From Sphingobacterium sp. GVS05A (GTDB lineage: Bacteria > Bacteroidota > Bacteroidia > Sphingobacteriales > Sphingobacteriaceae), in assembly GCF_019969845.1 (NCBI RefSeq), contig NZ_JAHXYR010000002.1, positions 310,001 through 374,000 of the forward strand: DNA of 64,000 nt, written 5' to 3'. Numbering within the stretch: the stretch's first letter is position 1; every line of letters begins with the position of its first letter. The translations under genes were made by a program, and so were the position numbers. Positions 46,237 to 55,636 of the stretch are shown piece by piece. The notes under the pieces were generated by a model. The model was not told the DNA's origin. It saw nothing but the letters and a program-made list of their open reading frames with translations, and ran no database searches.

Positions 46237-47484
46237 ATGATTCAAAGACAAACACTTGGATTGATTTTTATGCTTGCAGTGGCGAGCGTCAGCTGTCAAA
46301 AAAATGAAATAGCTCCAGCGTCCATAGAAACTGAAACAGCTTCAAAACTTAAAGCGAGCACAACTGCTGCTGCTGTTAGTGTCAACAATTATGTCAATAC
46401 CAGTACCTATATCAATTCAGGATTCAGTTTTCTAAATCCTTCCCAGGTAAATAAAAACCGTCAGGCCATTGGTGGGAGTGCTTACACCGAGGTATATGGG
46501 TTCAACATTCCCGAAGAAAATCGGGTGCGGGGTATCCGGTGGAATAGTGATGATGAAACCACGGCCATCTGGCGGCCACAGGGGATTGCCGGGTTCACAA
46601 AAGATGGAGTCCGTTATCTTTTGGTCAGCTGGTATGCTCGGAATAATGCCGAGCACAAAGGTTCCCGCATTACCCTGATTGACATTAGCCCAAGTTCAAG
46701 TACCTATCTGACCTACCGCCATATCCTTCTGGTTCAACCCGATATTCCTAGCGGAACGACAAACCATACACAATATGGTATTTATGCTCCACTTAAAGTA
46801 CATGCTGGTGGAATCGCCTACTTCAAAGGCAAAATCTACCTGAGTAGCACAAATCTGGGCGTCAGGGTGTTCGATCTTGATAAAATTATTGAAGTTAGCA
46901 CGGGTGATGACACCAGCGAGAAATGCGGAAAAGATGCCAATGGCAATTTATATGCATTCAACTATCGGTATATATTACCACAAATAGGATATCAAAAGAT
47001 CAATAATGCCAGTCCCTTTTCAACCATTCAAGTCAATGATGAAGGAACCCAATTTTGGACTGGCCAATACTATGCTGGCAGCGCTGATGCCGCCATCGTG
47101 CCACAAGTTTTTGGCTTTCCTATTGACGCGGATGGTAAACTTCAAAATTCAGGTATTGTTACAGTTACACCAAAAAACAGTCTATTTACTGATAACCATG
47201 CCCACGGGATTCAAGGTGTATTCCGAAAAGGAAACCGGACATGGCTATCCTGCACAGGATCTCCGAGCAATTCCTACGGATCCAATGCAAGACTGGCACG
47301 CTACAGCGATGGCGCAGATGACACTGTCCGTTACAGATGGCCCTATGGTGCCGAATCCCTATATTATGAAGCAACTTATGGTTATCTCTGGAGTCTGACC
47401 GAATTCGAACCCAATGCCGGGGCACAGAATGGCAGTCAGGTCAATCGCTGTATATTTGCCGTAGATTTTTCCAAATATGAATAG
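46237..47484 (+). CDS. Secreted lipoprotein of unknown function, beta-propeller-like
   Basis: 415 aa. Lipobox ASVSC (Cys20) marks a lipoprotein. After a Ser/Thr/Ala-rich linker the sequence is beta-rich with repeated G-x-x-Y-L and W-rich blades (TTAIWRPQGIAGF, HAGGIAYFKGKIYLSST, NHAHGIQGVFRKG), the pattern of a propeller. No catalytic motif is recognisable. It stands alone between the AsmA-like gene and another secreted protein gene. A surface binding or scaffold role is possible but not shown. Confidence 0.7.
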   Translation: MIQRQTLGLIFMLAVASVSCQKNEIAPASIETETASKLKASTTAAAVSVNNYVNTSTYINSGFSFLNPSQVNKNRQAIGGSAYTEVYGFNIPEENRVRGIRWNSDDETTAIWRPQGIAGFTKDGVRYLLVSWYARNNAEHKGSRITLIDISPSSSTYLTYRHILLVQPDIPSGTTNHTQYGIYAPLKVHAGGIAYFKGKIYLSSTNLGVRVFDLDKIIEVSTGDDTSEKCGKDANGNLYAFNYRYILPQIGYQKINNASPFSTIQVNDEGTQFWTGQYYAGSADAAIVPQVFGFPIDADGKLQNSGIVTVTPKNSLFTDNHAHGIQGVFRKGNRTWLSCTGSPSNSYGSNARLARYSDGADDTVRYRWPYGAESLYYEATYGYLWSLTEFEPNAGAQNGSQVNRCIFAVDFSKYE

Positions 47485-47581
47485 CCCCTCTTAACAGTCG
47501 ATGAGCAAAATATAAATATCGTAATTTAAGAATGCAACAAGATTTATTATCTTTAATACTGTATTCAAAACAATCGAAGCT

Positions 47582-48115
47582 ATGCGTTATTTAACAAGTA
47601 TACTATTTGCATTATTGGCCATCTGCAGCTGGTCAAGTTTTAACATCGTTCAAAATCAGAAAAATCCATTATATGGAAAAATATTTCGGGAGATTAATGA
47701 AATTCCGGGATTGGCCAGCTATGCCCATGCATCAGGTGCAGTAATAGACGCAAGCAAAAGTGAAAGTGGTGACTATCGCTTTGCTGCGGGATATTATACC
47801 AGCGATAAAAACGGGATTTGTATTTTGAATGAACTGCTTGATGACAAGGAGAATGGAAAGGGCCAGGTGAAATATAAGATCTTGGATACAATCAATATTC
47901 GTAAGCTCAAAGCCAACGAACAACTTAGCCTTTGCAACTGTAGGATAGGCAACAAATTTGACAGCGAAATCGTTGCTATTAGCGTTGTCGAGGAAGACAA
48001 AGAATATTTCAACAAGATTCTCAAAGCTTGGCGATTGAACACCAGGACCGGAAAGATAAGCCCGATACAAAATACCAAAACAATCAATTGTGCCAATGAG
48101 GGCTATGGTATTTAA
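47582..48115 (+). CDS. Small secreted protein of unknown function
   Basis: 177 aa with a signal peptide (about 1-19, MRYLTSILFALLAICSWSS). The mature part contains two cysteines close together (SLCNC) and a third near the end (INCANEGYGI). No family recognised. It converges with the Nudix gene 20 bp away, and a small hairpin (48124-48149) spans the gap and the Nudix 3' end. Confidence 0.7.
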   Translation: MRYLTSILFALLAICSWSSFNIVQNQKNPLYGKIFREINEIPGLASYAHASGAVIDASKSESGDYRFAAGYYTSDKNGICILNELLDDKENGKGQVKYKILDTINIRKLKANEQLSLCNCRIGNKFDSEIVAISVVEEDKEYFNKILKAWRLNTRTGKISPIQNTKTINCANEGYGI

Positions 48116-48135
48116 GCATAGTTATGGCCTTTAAC

Positions 48136-48552
48136 TTAAATCAGGCCATCTGCTTTCAACCGATCAAAAACATGCAACACACCGATAACCTGAATAGGTT
48201 CGCGTAAATAATCTTCATGGGAGAAGTACTTCACTTCTCCTATTTCGTTACTTGGTTGTATCGTTTCCGTAAGTGGATACAGAAAACAATCCTGTTCCAT
48301 GATCACCTCAGGGATCATACCATAGGCTGGAGCAGTAATATGGCAATAGTACGAAATCTTTTGGGGGTCAAGATCTATGTTCAATTCCTCTGAAATCTCG
48401 CGTCGGAGTGATTGTAATGAATCCTCCCCTGCATCTATTTTACCACCCGGCAGGTACCAAGCTTTTTTATTATTGCTGTAGGCCAGTAATATTTTGTTAT
48501 CCGCTATACTAATCAATCCGGCTGTTGGTAAACCCTTCGTAATTGTCGACAT
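48136..48552 (-). CDS. Nudix hydrolase
   Basis: 138 aa, cytoplasmic. The Nudix box is complete: GKIDAGEDSLQSLRREISEEL fits G-x5-E-x7-REUxEE, with the glutamates that bind magnesium. LPGGKIDAGE is the usual entry. These enzymes cleave nucleoside diphosphates linked to another moiety. Similarity to the MutT/NTP-pyrophosphatase group is general only; the substrate cannot be told. Single gene with 228 bp of plain AT-rich sequence upstream. Confidence 0.92.
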   Translation of the reverse strand: MSTITKGLPTAGLISIADNKILLAYSNNKKAWYLPGGKIDAGEDSLQSLRREISEELNIDLDPQKISYYCHITAPAYGMIPEVIMEQDCFLYPLTETIQPSNEIGEVKYFSHEDYLREPIQVIGVLHVFDRLKADGLI

Positions 48553-48780
48553 CTGTTTCCGTGTATCTATCTAATTAAAGTATCTGTTGTGAAATTACTT
48601 TTTTGACGTCATTAATACAAGAAAAAAGCTAAACTCACCCATTCAAAAGAATATCCCCTCAGACACGGTTCATTAATAGAATACCGTCCTGGAAAGCGAC
48701 ATGCAGTTCTTCACGAATTACAACTGATAGGCAATTTCCTTTATTTGCATAAAAGGCTGCAGTATACAGTTCTTCACTAA

Positions 48781-49950
48781 CTATCCCATGTGATAAGAAC
48801 GGTTTTGGAAATAACGGCTATTTTTTTCAAGCAATTTCTTTAAGCTCCTTAAAAAAATCTGTGCATGCTCCATTGTAAAACTTAACGGTGGCAGTAGCCT
48901 TAATGTATAAGCACCGGCATATCCAGTAAAGATCTTCTCGTCAAATAGCAGCTCCTGTCGCAGTTGTTGTATATCGGCATCAAACTCTACACCGATCATC
49001 AAGCCTTTACCCCTCACCTCAGCCACAGCAGCGATATCCTTCAATTCACTTATTAAAAAACCACCTACTTGCGCCGCATTATCAATCAGCTTTTCATCCC
49101 GGAGAACCTCCAATACCGCTATTGCAGTGGCGCAGGCTAGATGATTGCCGCCAAAGGTCGTCCCCAATTGCCCCATGAGTGGATTGACAGCAGGTGAAAT
49201 AATAGTCGCAGCCATAGGGAAACCGTTGGCTATTCCCTTCGCTACAGTAACTAGATCCCCCTTTATTCCGGCATACTGGTGTGCGAAGAACTTTCCGGTA
49301 CGGCCATACCCCGATTGGATTTCATCTAGAATAAGCAAGGTGCCTGTTTTTGTACAGATCGCTCTGACTTCCTGTAGAAATTCATCTGTGGCGACCTGAA
49401 TTCCGCCTACCCCCTGAATCGGTTCCACAATCACTGCGCAATATGCCTCGGTTTCCAATTGTTTTCTCAAAATGGACAACTCATTGAATGGACTGAAAAA
49501 GTAATGACCATTATCATTTACAGCAGCACGGAGGCTCGTATTATCAGTCGCTGATACAGCACCGGAGGTTCTGCCATGAAAGGCATTAGATAAGGATAAA
49601 ACCTTTTTTCTCCCTGTAAAAAACGAGGCTAGTTTCAAGGCATTTTCATTTGCTTCCGCACCAGAATTCGAAAAAAATACCGCATAGTCGGTGTATCCGC
49701 TCATCAGGCCCAATTGATGTGCCAGTTGATGCTGCAAGTCATTGTATATCGTATTCGAATAGAAGCCAATCTTGCCCAACTGTTGCAAGGTACTATCGAC
49801 AACATGCGGATGTGTATGCCCCACAGCGACAACAGCGTGCCCGCCATACATATCCAAATAGGCCTCTTGCTGATGGTCATATACGAAACAGCCAGCCGCA
49901 CGTTCAATCTGGATATCCAATTTTTCAAATACAGGAAATGGTTTCATCAA
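48781..49950 (-). CDS. Class III PLP aminotransferase, acetylornithine/ornithine type
   Basis: 389 aa. The fold-type I PLP aminotransferase features are present: SNSGAEANENALKLA (phosphate-binding), LLILDEIQSGYGRTG with Asp209, and the PLP lysine Lys238 in VAKGIANGFP. The N-terminal YLDMYGGHAVVAVGHTHP is very close to Bacteroidota ArgD. The enzyme transfers the terminal amino group of an ornithine-like substrate to 2-oxoglutarate. There are no other arginine genes nearby, and the gene faces a MocR-type PLP regulator, so this may be a specialised paralogue instead of the biosynthetic ArgD. The first codons offer two starts (MM). Confidence 0.9.
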   Translation of the reverse strand: MMKPFPVFEKLDIQIERAAGCFVYDHQQEAYLDMYGGHAVVAVGHTHPHVVDSTLQQLGKIGFYSNTIYNDLQHQLAHQLGLMSGYTDYAVFFSNSGAEANENALKLASFFTGRKKVLSLSNAFHGRTSGAVSATDNTSLRAAVNDNGHYFFSPFNELSILRKQLETEAYCAVIVEPIQGVGGIQVATDEFLQEVRAICTKTGTLLILDEIQSGYGRTGKFFAHQYAGIKGDLVTVAKGIANGFPMAATIISPAVNPLMGQLGTTFGGNHLACATAIAVLEVLRDEKLIDNAAQVGGFLISELKDIAAVAEVRGKGLMIGVEFDADIQQLRQELLFDEKIFTGYAGAYTLRLLPPLSFTMEHAQIFLRSLKKLLEKNSRYFQNRSYHMG

Positions 49951-50168
49951 ATGGTCAAGATTTAGTTAAACCCAAAAATCAGATTAAATCTTTCCTTGTA
50001 GGTAGTCCAGGATCAATTTAAAGCAAATAGTCCAGTTACTACCACCAGAAGTAAGCAGCTCATCTCAAACCCAATACCTGAAAAACAAATGCGATCGAAT
50101 CATCGTAAAGGGCTTCAATCCAAAAGAACAATTGTATCTTTGGATGAATTACCTAATAAAATTGACCC

Positions 50169-51608
50169 ATGCTCAGACCCTGGAATTTGACAATGGAGAT
50201 AGACCGATCTTCCACAAAGGCGATTTATTTACAACTGGCAGATAGTATTGCCGCTGATATACAGTCTGGCAGACTAGCCTGTGGTACAGCCTTACCAAGC
50301 AGTAGAGTGCTTGCCACACAGTTGAAGCTAAACCGTAATACCGTTGTTGAAGCTATCCAACAGCTCCTGAGCGAAGGATGGGTCGTGAGCCAACAGCGTC
50401 GTGGGATTTTTGTGGCCCAGCAGCTTCCGCCGTTGCTTTCCAAAGCTGAAAGTTCCAACCAAAGTATAGCCGTATCGACTCTTCAGACACCTTTGCGTAT
50501 TATCTTCGATGATGGTAATCCAGATAGCAAGATTGCTCCGATCGACCAGCTCGGACGCGCCTATCGACAGATTTTCAAACGGAGTGCCCGTTGGAAGATG
50601 ATGGGCTATGCCGACCCAAGGGGACATATCGATTTTAGGCAAGCCATCGCCGACATGCTCAACCTGGAACGCAATATGAATATCACCTTGGACAACCTAT
50701 GTATCAGTAGAGGAAGCCAAATGGCTATGTATCTTATTGCTCAATGTCTACTGGAAAAGGATGACTATATTTTCGTCGAGTCTCCTGGCTACCACTCTGC
50801 CTGGAAGATATTCGAGCATACCGGAGCAAAACTTATACAAATCCCTGTTGATAATGAGGGTATCATTGTCGAAGAAATGATACCCCATCTAAAGGCAAAA
50901 AAAAATATCAAAGCTCTATACATTACACCGCATCGACAATATCCGACAACGGCTACGTTAAGCCCCGCCCGCAGGTCAGAGCTGATTCAATTATCCAATG
51001 CATATGGATTTACGATTATCGAGGACGATTATGATTACGAATTTCATTTCGATCACACGCCATACCACCCGCTGGCCTCGGCTGCCGAATTGCAACATTC
51101 GATCTACATCGGAACATTGAGCAAAGTCGTAGCCCCTGCACTTCGTATAGGCTATCTTGTCAGCAAAAATCAACATTTATTGCAAGCTATTGCTCAACTA
51201 CGTTACCTCATCGATATACAAGGCGATAATATTATGGAGCAGGCAGTTTTGGAACTTATTCAGGACGGCACCGTAAGAAGACATATCCGCAAAGCAACCA
51301 ACTATTATCGAGGCAAGCGGGACTTTATGGTCAAGCAACTCGATCTCCATTTATCAGAGCATGTAAGTTACCATTGTCCCCAAGGTGGATTAGCAGTCTG
51401 GCTTGCTTTCAAACATCAAGTAGACTGGACATTGCTCTTCAAAAAGCTGAAAGAAAAATCAATCCATATTCCACATCCAGATAACTATCATAAAGACGAT
51501 AGTTACGGTGGCTTGCGTCTAGGTTATGGGTCTATTTCCGAAGAGCTGATCGAAGAGGGAATCAGGGGCTTGGCGGAGCTGCTCAAACTTGCCCGGATTT
51601 CTGGATAA
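50169..51608 (+). CDS. MocR/GabR-type GntR-family regulator with aminotransferase domain
   Basis: 479 aa. N-terminal winged-helix GntR domain (about 10-85, with PSSRVLATQLKLNRNTVVEA) joined to a class I aminotransferase-like domain (about 110-475). The PLP lysine is Lys319 in GTLSKVVAPALRIGY and the ring-stacking aspartate lies in IEDDYDYEF. MocR proteins use PLP or its adducts as effector and usually control neighbouring PLP or amino-acid genes. It is divergent from the aminotransferase gene with 218 bp between, so that gene is its most likely target. The start MLRPWNL is typical of the family. Confidence 0.92.
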   Translation: MLRPWNLTMEIDRSSTKAIYLQLADSIAADIQSGRLACGTALPSSRVLATQLKLNRNTVVEAIQQLLSEGWVVSQQRRGIFVAQQLPPLLSKAESSNQSIAVSTLQTPLRIIFDDGNPDSKIAPIDQLGRAYRQIFKRSARWKMMGYADPRGHIDFRQAIADMLNLERNMNITLDNLCISRGSQMAMYLIAQCLLEKDDYIFVESPGYHSAWKIFEHTGAKLIQIPVDNEGIIVEEMIPHLKAKKNIKALYITPHRQYPTTATLSPARRSELIQLSNAYGFTIIEDDYDYEFHFDHTPYHPLASAAELQHSIYIGTLSKVVAPALRIGYLVSKNQHLLQAIAQLRYLIDIQGDNIMEQAVLELIQDGTVRRHIRKATNYYRGKRDFMVKQLDLHLSEHVSYHCPQGGLAVWLAFKHQVDWTLLFKKLKEKSIHIPHPDNYHKDDSYGGLRLGYGSISEELIEEGIRGLAELLKLARISG

Positions 51609-51913
51609 GTGCGCTAATACGTTAAAAATTGCTAGACCGTTTTGACCTTTTGAAAAGATCAAAAAGATTAAAATTTCGACAAATACACCACCAGCAGCAT
51701 ATAATTTCGCCTGATCAAGACCGATTAAAAGAATAGTATAGGACAAAAGTTAAAAACGGTCAATTTTATTCAAAAACGTAATTATTTTGTCAAAAACCTA
51801 TCTTTTCACCCTTTAGTTGTACAAATTAACCGTAGTTTTACGGCGCAAAATCACAACTTGACTAATTTGTAAGATTTGGCTGTAGAAAAAGAGAGAAAAG
51901 AGTACATTATTTT
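51609..51913. other. 305-bp gap before fabH
   Basis: A short imperfect hairpin (GACCTTTT/AAAAGATC, about 51643-51659) may end the MocR transcript. CCGTAGTTTTACGG (51830-51843) is a small inverted repeat upstream of fabH. TTG and TAATTTG/ATTTGG boxes occur just before the gene, but no clear -33/-7 pair. No gene. Confidence 0.4.
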
Positions 51914-52912
51914 ATGACTGAAAGAATACCGAGCAGGCCGTATGCAGCAATAACTGGGGTTGGTGGATATATTCCACCAAACAGAAGATCCAATACCGAT
52001 TTAGAGCAGTTTTGCGAGACCTCCGATGAATGGATTATCAAACGTACGGGAATTAAGGAGCGAAGGATATTGGATGAAAATCTTGCCACATCGGATATGG
52101 CCGTCAAAGCCATTCAGGATCTAGCAAAACAATATAATAAAGATTTGCGGGATGTAGATGCGCTTATCGTAGCAACATCTACACCAGATATGCCTATGCC
52201 AGCAACGGCTAATATTATTCTCGAAAAATTGGGGCTGACCAATGTATGGGCATTTGATGTCAATGCCGCTTGTTCAGGTTTCCTTTATGCGTTGGATATG
52301 GCTTCGTCGCTCGTGGAGACACAACGTTACAAAAATGTGCTTGTTGTCGGCGCAGATAACATCAGTACTTATGTCGATCTAAAAGACCGTTCTACTAATA
52401 TTCTATTCGGAGATGGCGCTGGCGTAATTTGGCTTGAACCCTCAATTGAAGGTGGTGTTATGGATGCCTACCTGCGTAGCAATGGTGCTGGACGTGAATT
52501 TTTGAAGATCGAAGCCGGTGGTTCCCTCTACCCGATCGACAGCAACCTACCCGTAAATGACAACCGTTTTCTCAAACAAGATGGCAAAACAGTCTTCAAA
52601 CATGCTGTTCAATCGATGAGTGATGCCTGCAATACTGTTTTACAGCGCAATAACTTACAGATTGAAGATATCAACTGGTTAATTCCACATCAAGCCAACC
52701 AACGTATCATCGATGCAGTTGGTCGTAGCCTTAATATTCCTGAAGATAGAGCACTTAGTAATATCGAATATCTAGGTAATACCATTGCAGCGACGATCCC
52801 TTTGTGTATCTGGCAAAATATTAAAAAACTGAATACCGGTGACCTTGTGATGCTGACTGCTTTCGGAGCAGGATTCTCTTGGGGAGCGAGTCTATTTAAA
52901 TGGATGATTTAA
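51914..52912 (+). CDS. fabH: Beta-ketoacyl-ACP synthase III (FabH)
   Basis: 332 aa. Starts fatty-acid synthesis by condensing acetyl-CoA (or a branched acyl-CoA) with malonyl-ACP in the cytoplasm. The catalytic triad is intact: Cys120 in NAACSGF, His259 in IPHQANQR and Asn289 in LGNTIAA. The N-terminal ITGVGGYIPPNRRSN and EWIIKRTGIKERR are family landmarks. It is a single gene with its own terminator and is not next to plsX or rpmF, where many bacteria keep fabH; it could therefore be a second copy. Confidence 0.95.
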   Translation: MTERIPSRPYAAITGVGGYIPPNRRSNTDLEQFCETSDEWIIKRTGIKERRILDENLATSDMAVKAIQDLAKQYNKDLRDVDALIVATSTPDMPMPATANIILEKLGLTNVWAFDVNAACSGFLYALDMASSLVETQRYKNVLVVGADNISTYVDLKDRSTNILFGDGAGVIWLEPSIEGGVMDAYLRSNGAGREFLKIEAGGSLYPIDSNLPVNDNRFLKQDGKTVFKHAVQSMSDACNTVLQRNNLQIEDINWLIPHQANQRIIDAVGRSLNIPEDRALSNIEYLGNTIAATIPLCIWQNIKKLNTGDLVMLTAFGAGFSWGASLFKWMI

Positions 52913-52955
52913 ACGATCCAAACCTGGTCTGTTAAAAGAACCGGAATAACATAAA

Positions 52956-52995
52956 AAAGCGCCAGAAATTTAACGATTTCTGGCGCTTTCTTTTG
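52956..52995 (+). terminator. fabH terminator
   Basis: AAAGCGCCAGAAAT (52956-52969) pairs with ATTTCTGGCGCTTT (52976-52989) around TTAACG, followed by CTTTT. Confidence 0.85.
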
Positions 52996-53099
52996 TGCTG
53001 TCCACTATAGAGAACATCTGCTTAAAAACAGGGGATTTCCAGAAAACAAAGGGCATACAAATTCATATCAACAAGTATATTAATAAAGAACTAATAGGG

Positions 53100-53157
53100 A
53101 CATTACCCGGACTTCATTCGGAACTCATTCGGATAAAAGCGTATAAAGTCCGGGTAA
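53100..53157. repeat. Palindromic element made of 11-bp units (copy B)
   Basis: The arms TTACCCGGACTT (53103-53114) and AAGTCCGGGTAA (53146-53157) are exact reverse complements. The left side reads as 11-bp units ending in CGG: ACATTACCCGG (53100-53110), ACTTCATTCGG (53111-53121), AACTCATTCGG (53122-53132). The architecture matches copy A at 1473-1540, but the unit sequence differs. Confidence 0.7.
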
Positions 53158-53289
53158 AATCTGGATAATTTAACAATCAGATCTATATTATTTAAGGAAA
53201 TAGACCCAATCTGCTACCTTATTAACCAGTAACAGAGAAAAATAAAATCCATGGGTGAGATTATGTGCACACCGCATTAAGAAATTCCA

Positions 53290-53328
53290 CAAAAAAAAGG
53301 GGGGGCGCATACCGCGTCCCCTCTTCTA
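53290..53328 (-). terminator. Terminator of the copper operon
   Basis: Read on the minus strand, GGGGACGC and GCGCCCCC form a GC-rich stem with a mismatch, followed by eight T. It lies just past the oxidase stop. Confidence 0.7.
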
Positions 53329-53349
53329 TCCGTATTAAAAATCCGTTCG

Positions 53350-55632
53350 TTAATAATTCAACGATAGTCCCACACCAAATCCCATATCACTATCGTAATG
53401 TGTTCTGAAGGCCATATTCTTTGTGATGATATAATTCAGTCCGGCCATATACTCAAGATCCGAGTTGACCATAAAATCGCCACGTATTCTTCGTGAAATC
53501 GGGATATCCTCCCGCATCATTTGCAATCGAACAATACCGTCATGATACACTTCGGCCTGAAAATTCACCAACATCGGTAGCGTATACATAAAACCCAGAC
53601 TCACCGCTTTGCGGCTATCTTTTTTATTTGCCTGACCGAAGATATTCTTTTCATGTTCATCGTCGCCCATTCGGCGGTAACGGTAATCAAAACCTACAAA
53701 AGGCATAAACCACTGCATCTTTCCGAAAAATCGTCCCAAGTGTGTCTCCACCTCGTAACCATGCATGTCGTTGTAACCCAATCGCCATTCCGATCCCAGT
53801 TGCCAGCGCGCATTCTGAAACATCGCCTGGCCATCATTTCCGTTGGTCGCAAAATCATTCTGCGCCATAAAATGCGTCATATTGCTTTCATGTTGCAGCT
53901 CCTTATATGCTTTGGCTTTATCGGGTAGATATGGATTTTTATAGTCATCCACAGCAAATACCCGGTTCATTCCGGCCATCATATGGTATAAGATATGGCA
54001 ATGAAAAAACCAATCACCTTCTTCATTTGCCAAAAACTCAATGGTATCTGTTTCCATTGGCATGATATCGACCACATTTTTCAATGGAGCTTTTGCTCCT
54101 TTGCCATTCAGCAATCTAAAGTCAAAGCCATGTAAATGAATCGGGTGGCGCATCATTGAGTTGTTGTAGATAGTAATCCGTAGCACTTCCCCTTTCTTCA
54201 CCGGAATCTTATCGGTCTCCGAAAGAATTTTATTATCCATGCTCCACACATAGCGGCTCATATTTCCTGTAAGGGTAAATTTAAGATCCCGCACGGGAGC
54301 GTTCTTCGGCAATTCGGTCTCATGGGGAGATTCCAGCATCGCATAATTCAATGTGACGATATCACCCAGTGCATTCGCATTGTAACGGTTTGGATCCTCA
54401 TCGGCCTTCATCTTCCCATGATCCATACCTCTATGCTTGCTGTGATCTTCCTTTTTCTTTCCATCTCCGGTAATTTCAGAATACATGACTACATTCATAT
54501 CCATCTGATTCAGGCTCATATTCATGCCCATATCATTCAGATTACCGTCCATCTTCATCATGTCATTCATCATCTTCATTCCCTCAAAATATTTGAGACG
54601 AGGGAGTGGTGAAATCAATTGCTTGATGCCATTACCAACAAAATAACTCGCCGATTGCGTCCGATCCTCCGTTGTAGCCATAAACTCGTAGGCTGTTCCC
54701 TCATTAGGAATCGTCAGGACCACATCATAGGTCTCCGATACCGCGATCATCAGCCTATCCACTTCCACAGGTAGCACATCATTACCGTCATTAGCAACCA
54801 CGGTAATTTTCCCACCTGCATAGCGTAGCCAAAAATAAGATGAAGCACCACCATTTGAAATCCGTAAACGTACCTTGTCTCCCACTTTCAATTTCTTTCC
54901 ATCTACTTCCTTTAGATCCGTAGAATGGGCACCATTCAACAGGATCTTGTCGTAGTATACATCACTGACATCCATGGCGAGCTGACGCTTCCATTCATTG
55001 GTGATTTTCGTTCCAAACTTACCTTCTTTGATCGCCTCCGCGTAAGATTGGGTAGCCCCTTTTTTAATAGCTGCCCAGTCATTTCCCGTATGTAACATCC
55101 GCTGGATATTATCCGGATTATAATTTGTCCATTCACTTATGATTAATGGAATCGTAGGTAAATCATCTATTCCTTTGCGAAAAGTCTTGTCATCCGCACG
55201 TTTGTTCAAAATAAGGCTACCATACATACCGATCTGTTCCTGCAAGCCCGAATGCGAATGATACCAGTGAGTTCCATGTTGAATAATCGGGAAACGATAG
55301 GTATAAGTCGAGTTCGGCTTAATCGGCTCCTGCGTCAGATGCGGTACACCATCCTCTTTGTTCGGAAGAAAGATACCATGCCAGTGCAGAGATGTGCTTT
55401 CTTTCAGTTCATTGTGAACCACAATTTCCGCTGTATCTCCTTCGGTAAATGTCAACGTCGGCATAGGAATCTGCCCATTTACGGAAATGGCCCGTTTTGC
55501 TTTGCCTGCATAATTCACAATGGTATCCCGAACATACAGTTCGTGACGCACCACCTTCTGCGCAAACACAGCGGCCTGGGTCATTAATAGTAAAACAATT
55601 ATTATTATATTCTTCTTATTACTCATTTTCAT
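53350..55632 (-). CDS. Multicopper oxidase (CopA-type) fused to a CopB-like outer-membrane barrel
   Basis: 760 aa. Signal peptide ends AVFAQ (about 1-25). Three cupredoxin domains carry all copper ligands: HWHG (83-86), HWYHSH (122-127), HPIHLHG (496-502) and HCHILYH (544-550) with axial Met555. A Met/His-rich stretch (about 348-412, with DMGMNM and DHSKHRGMDHGKMK) probably binds extra copper. After the last copper site about 185 residues remain (575-760). They alternate like beta-strands (GSEWRLGYNDMHGYEVETHL, FVGFDYRYRRMG, DSDMGFGVGLSLNY) and look like the CopB barrel. The enzyme likely oxidises Cu(I) to Cu(II). It is the last gene of a five-gene operon. Confidence 0.9.
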   Translation of the reverse strand: MKMSNKKNIIIIVLLLMTQAAVFAQKVVRHELYVRDTIVNYAGKAKRAISVNGQIPMPTLTFTEGDTAEIVVHNELKESTSLHWHGIFLPNKEDGVPHLTQEPIKPNSTYTYRFPIIQHGTHWYHSHSGLQEQIGMYGSLILNKRADDKTFRKGIDDLPTIPLIISEWTNYNPDNIQRMLHTGNDWAAIKKGATQSYAEAIKEGKFGTKITNEWKRQLAMDVSDVYYDKILLNGAHSTDLKEVDGKKLKVGDKVRLRISNGGASSYFWLRYAGGKITVVANDGNDVLPVEVDRLMIAVSETYDVVLTIPNEGTAYEFMATTEDRTQSASYFVGNGIKQLISPLPRLKYFEGMKMMNDMMKMDGNLNDMGMNMSLNQMDMNVVMYSEITGDGKKKEDHSKHRGMDHGKMKADEDPNRYNANALGDIVTLNYAMLESPHETELPKNAPVRDLKFTLTGNMSRYVWSMDNKILSETDKIPVKKGEVLRITIYNNSMMRHPIHLHGFDFRLLNGKGAKAPLKNVVDIMPMETDTIEFLANEEGDWFFHCHILYHMMAGMNRVFAVDDYKNPYLPDKAKAYKELQHESNMTHFMAQNDFATNGNDGQAMFQNARWQLGSEWRLGYNDMHGYEVETHLGRFFGKMQWFMPFVGFDYRYRRMGDDEHEKNIFGQANKKDSRKAVSLGFMYTLPMLVNFQAEVYHDGIVRLQMMREDIPISRRIRGDFMVNSDLEYMAGLNYIITKNMAFRTHYDSDMGFGVGLSLNY

Positions 55633-55636
55633 GCGA

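Larger units (their letters stand above)
52913..53349. other. 437-bp gap between convergent fabH and multicopper oxidase genes
   Basis: It holds the fabH terminator, the 11-bp-phased palindromic element copy B (53100-53157) and the oxidase terminator (53290-53328). No open frame of interest. Confidence 0.6.

Noticed and set aside
53290..53328. G-rich run near 53300 as a G-quadruplex
   Set aside because: It is explained by the GC-rich stem of the oxidase terminator.
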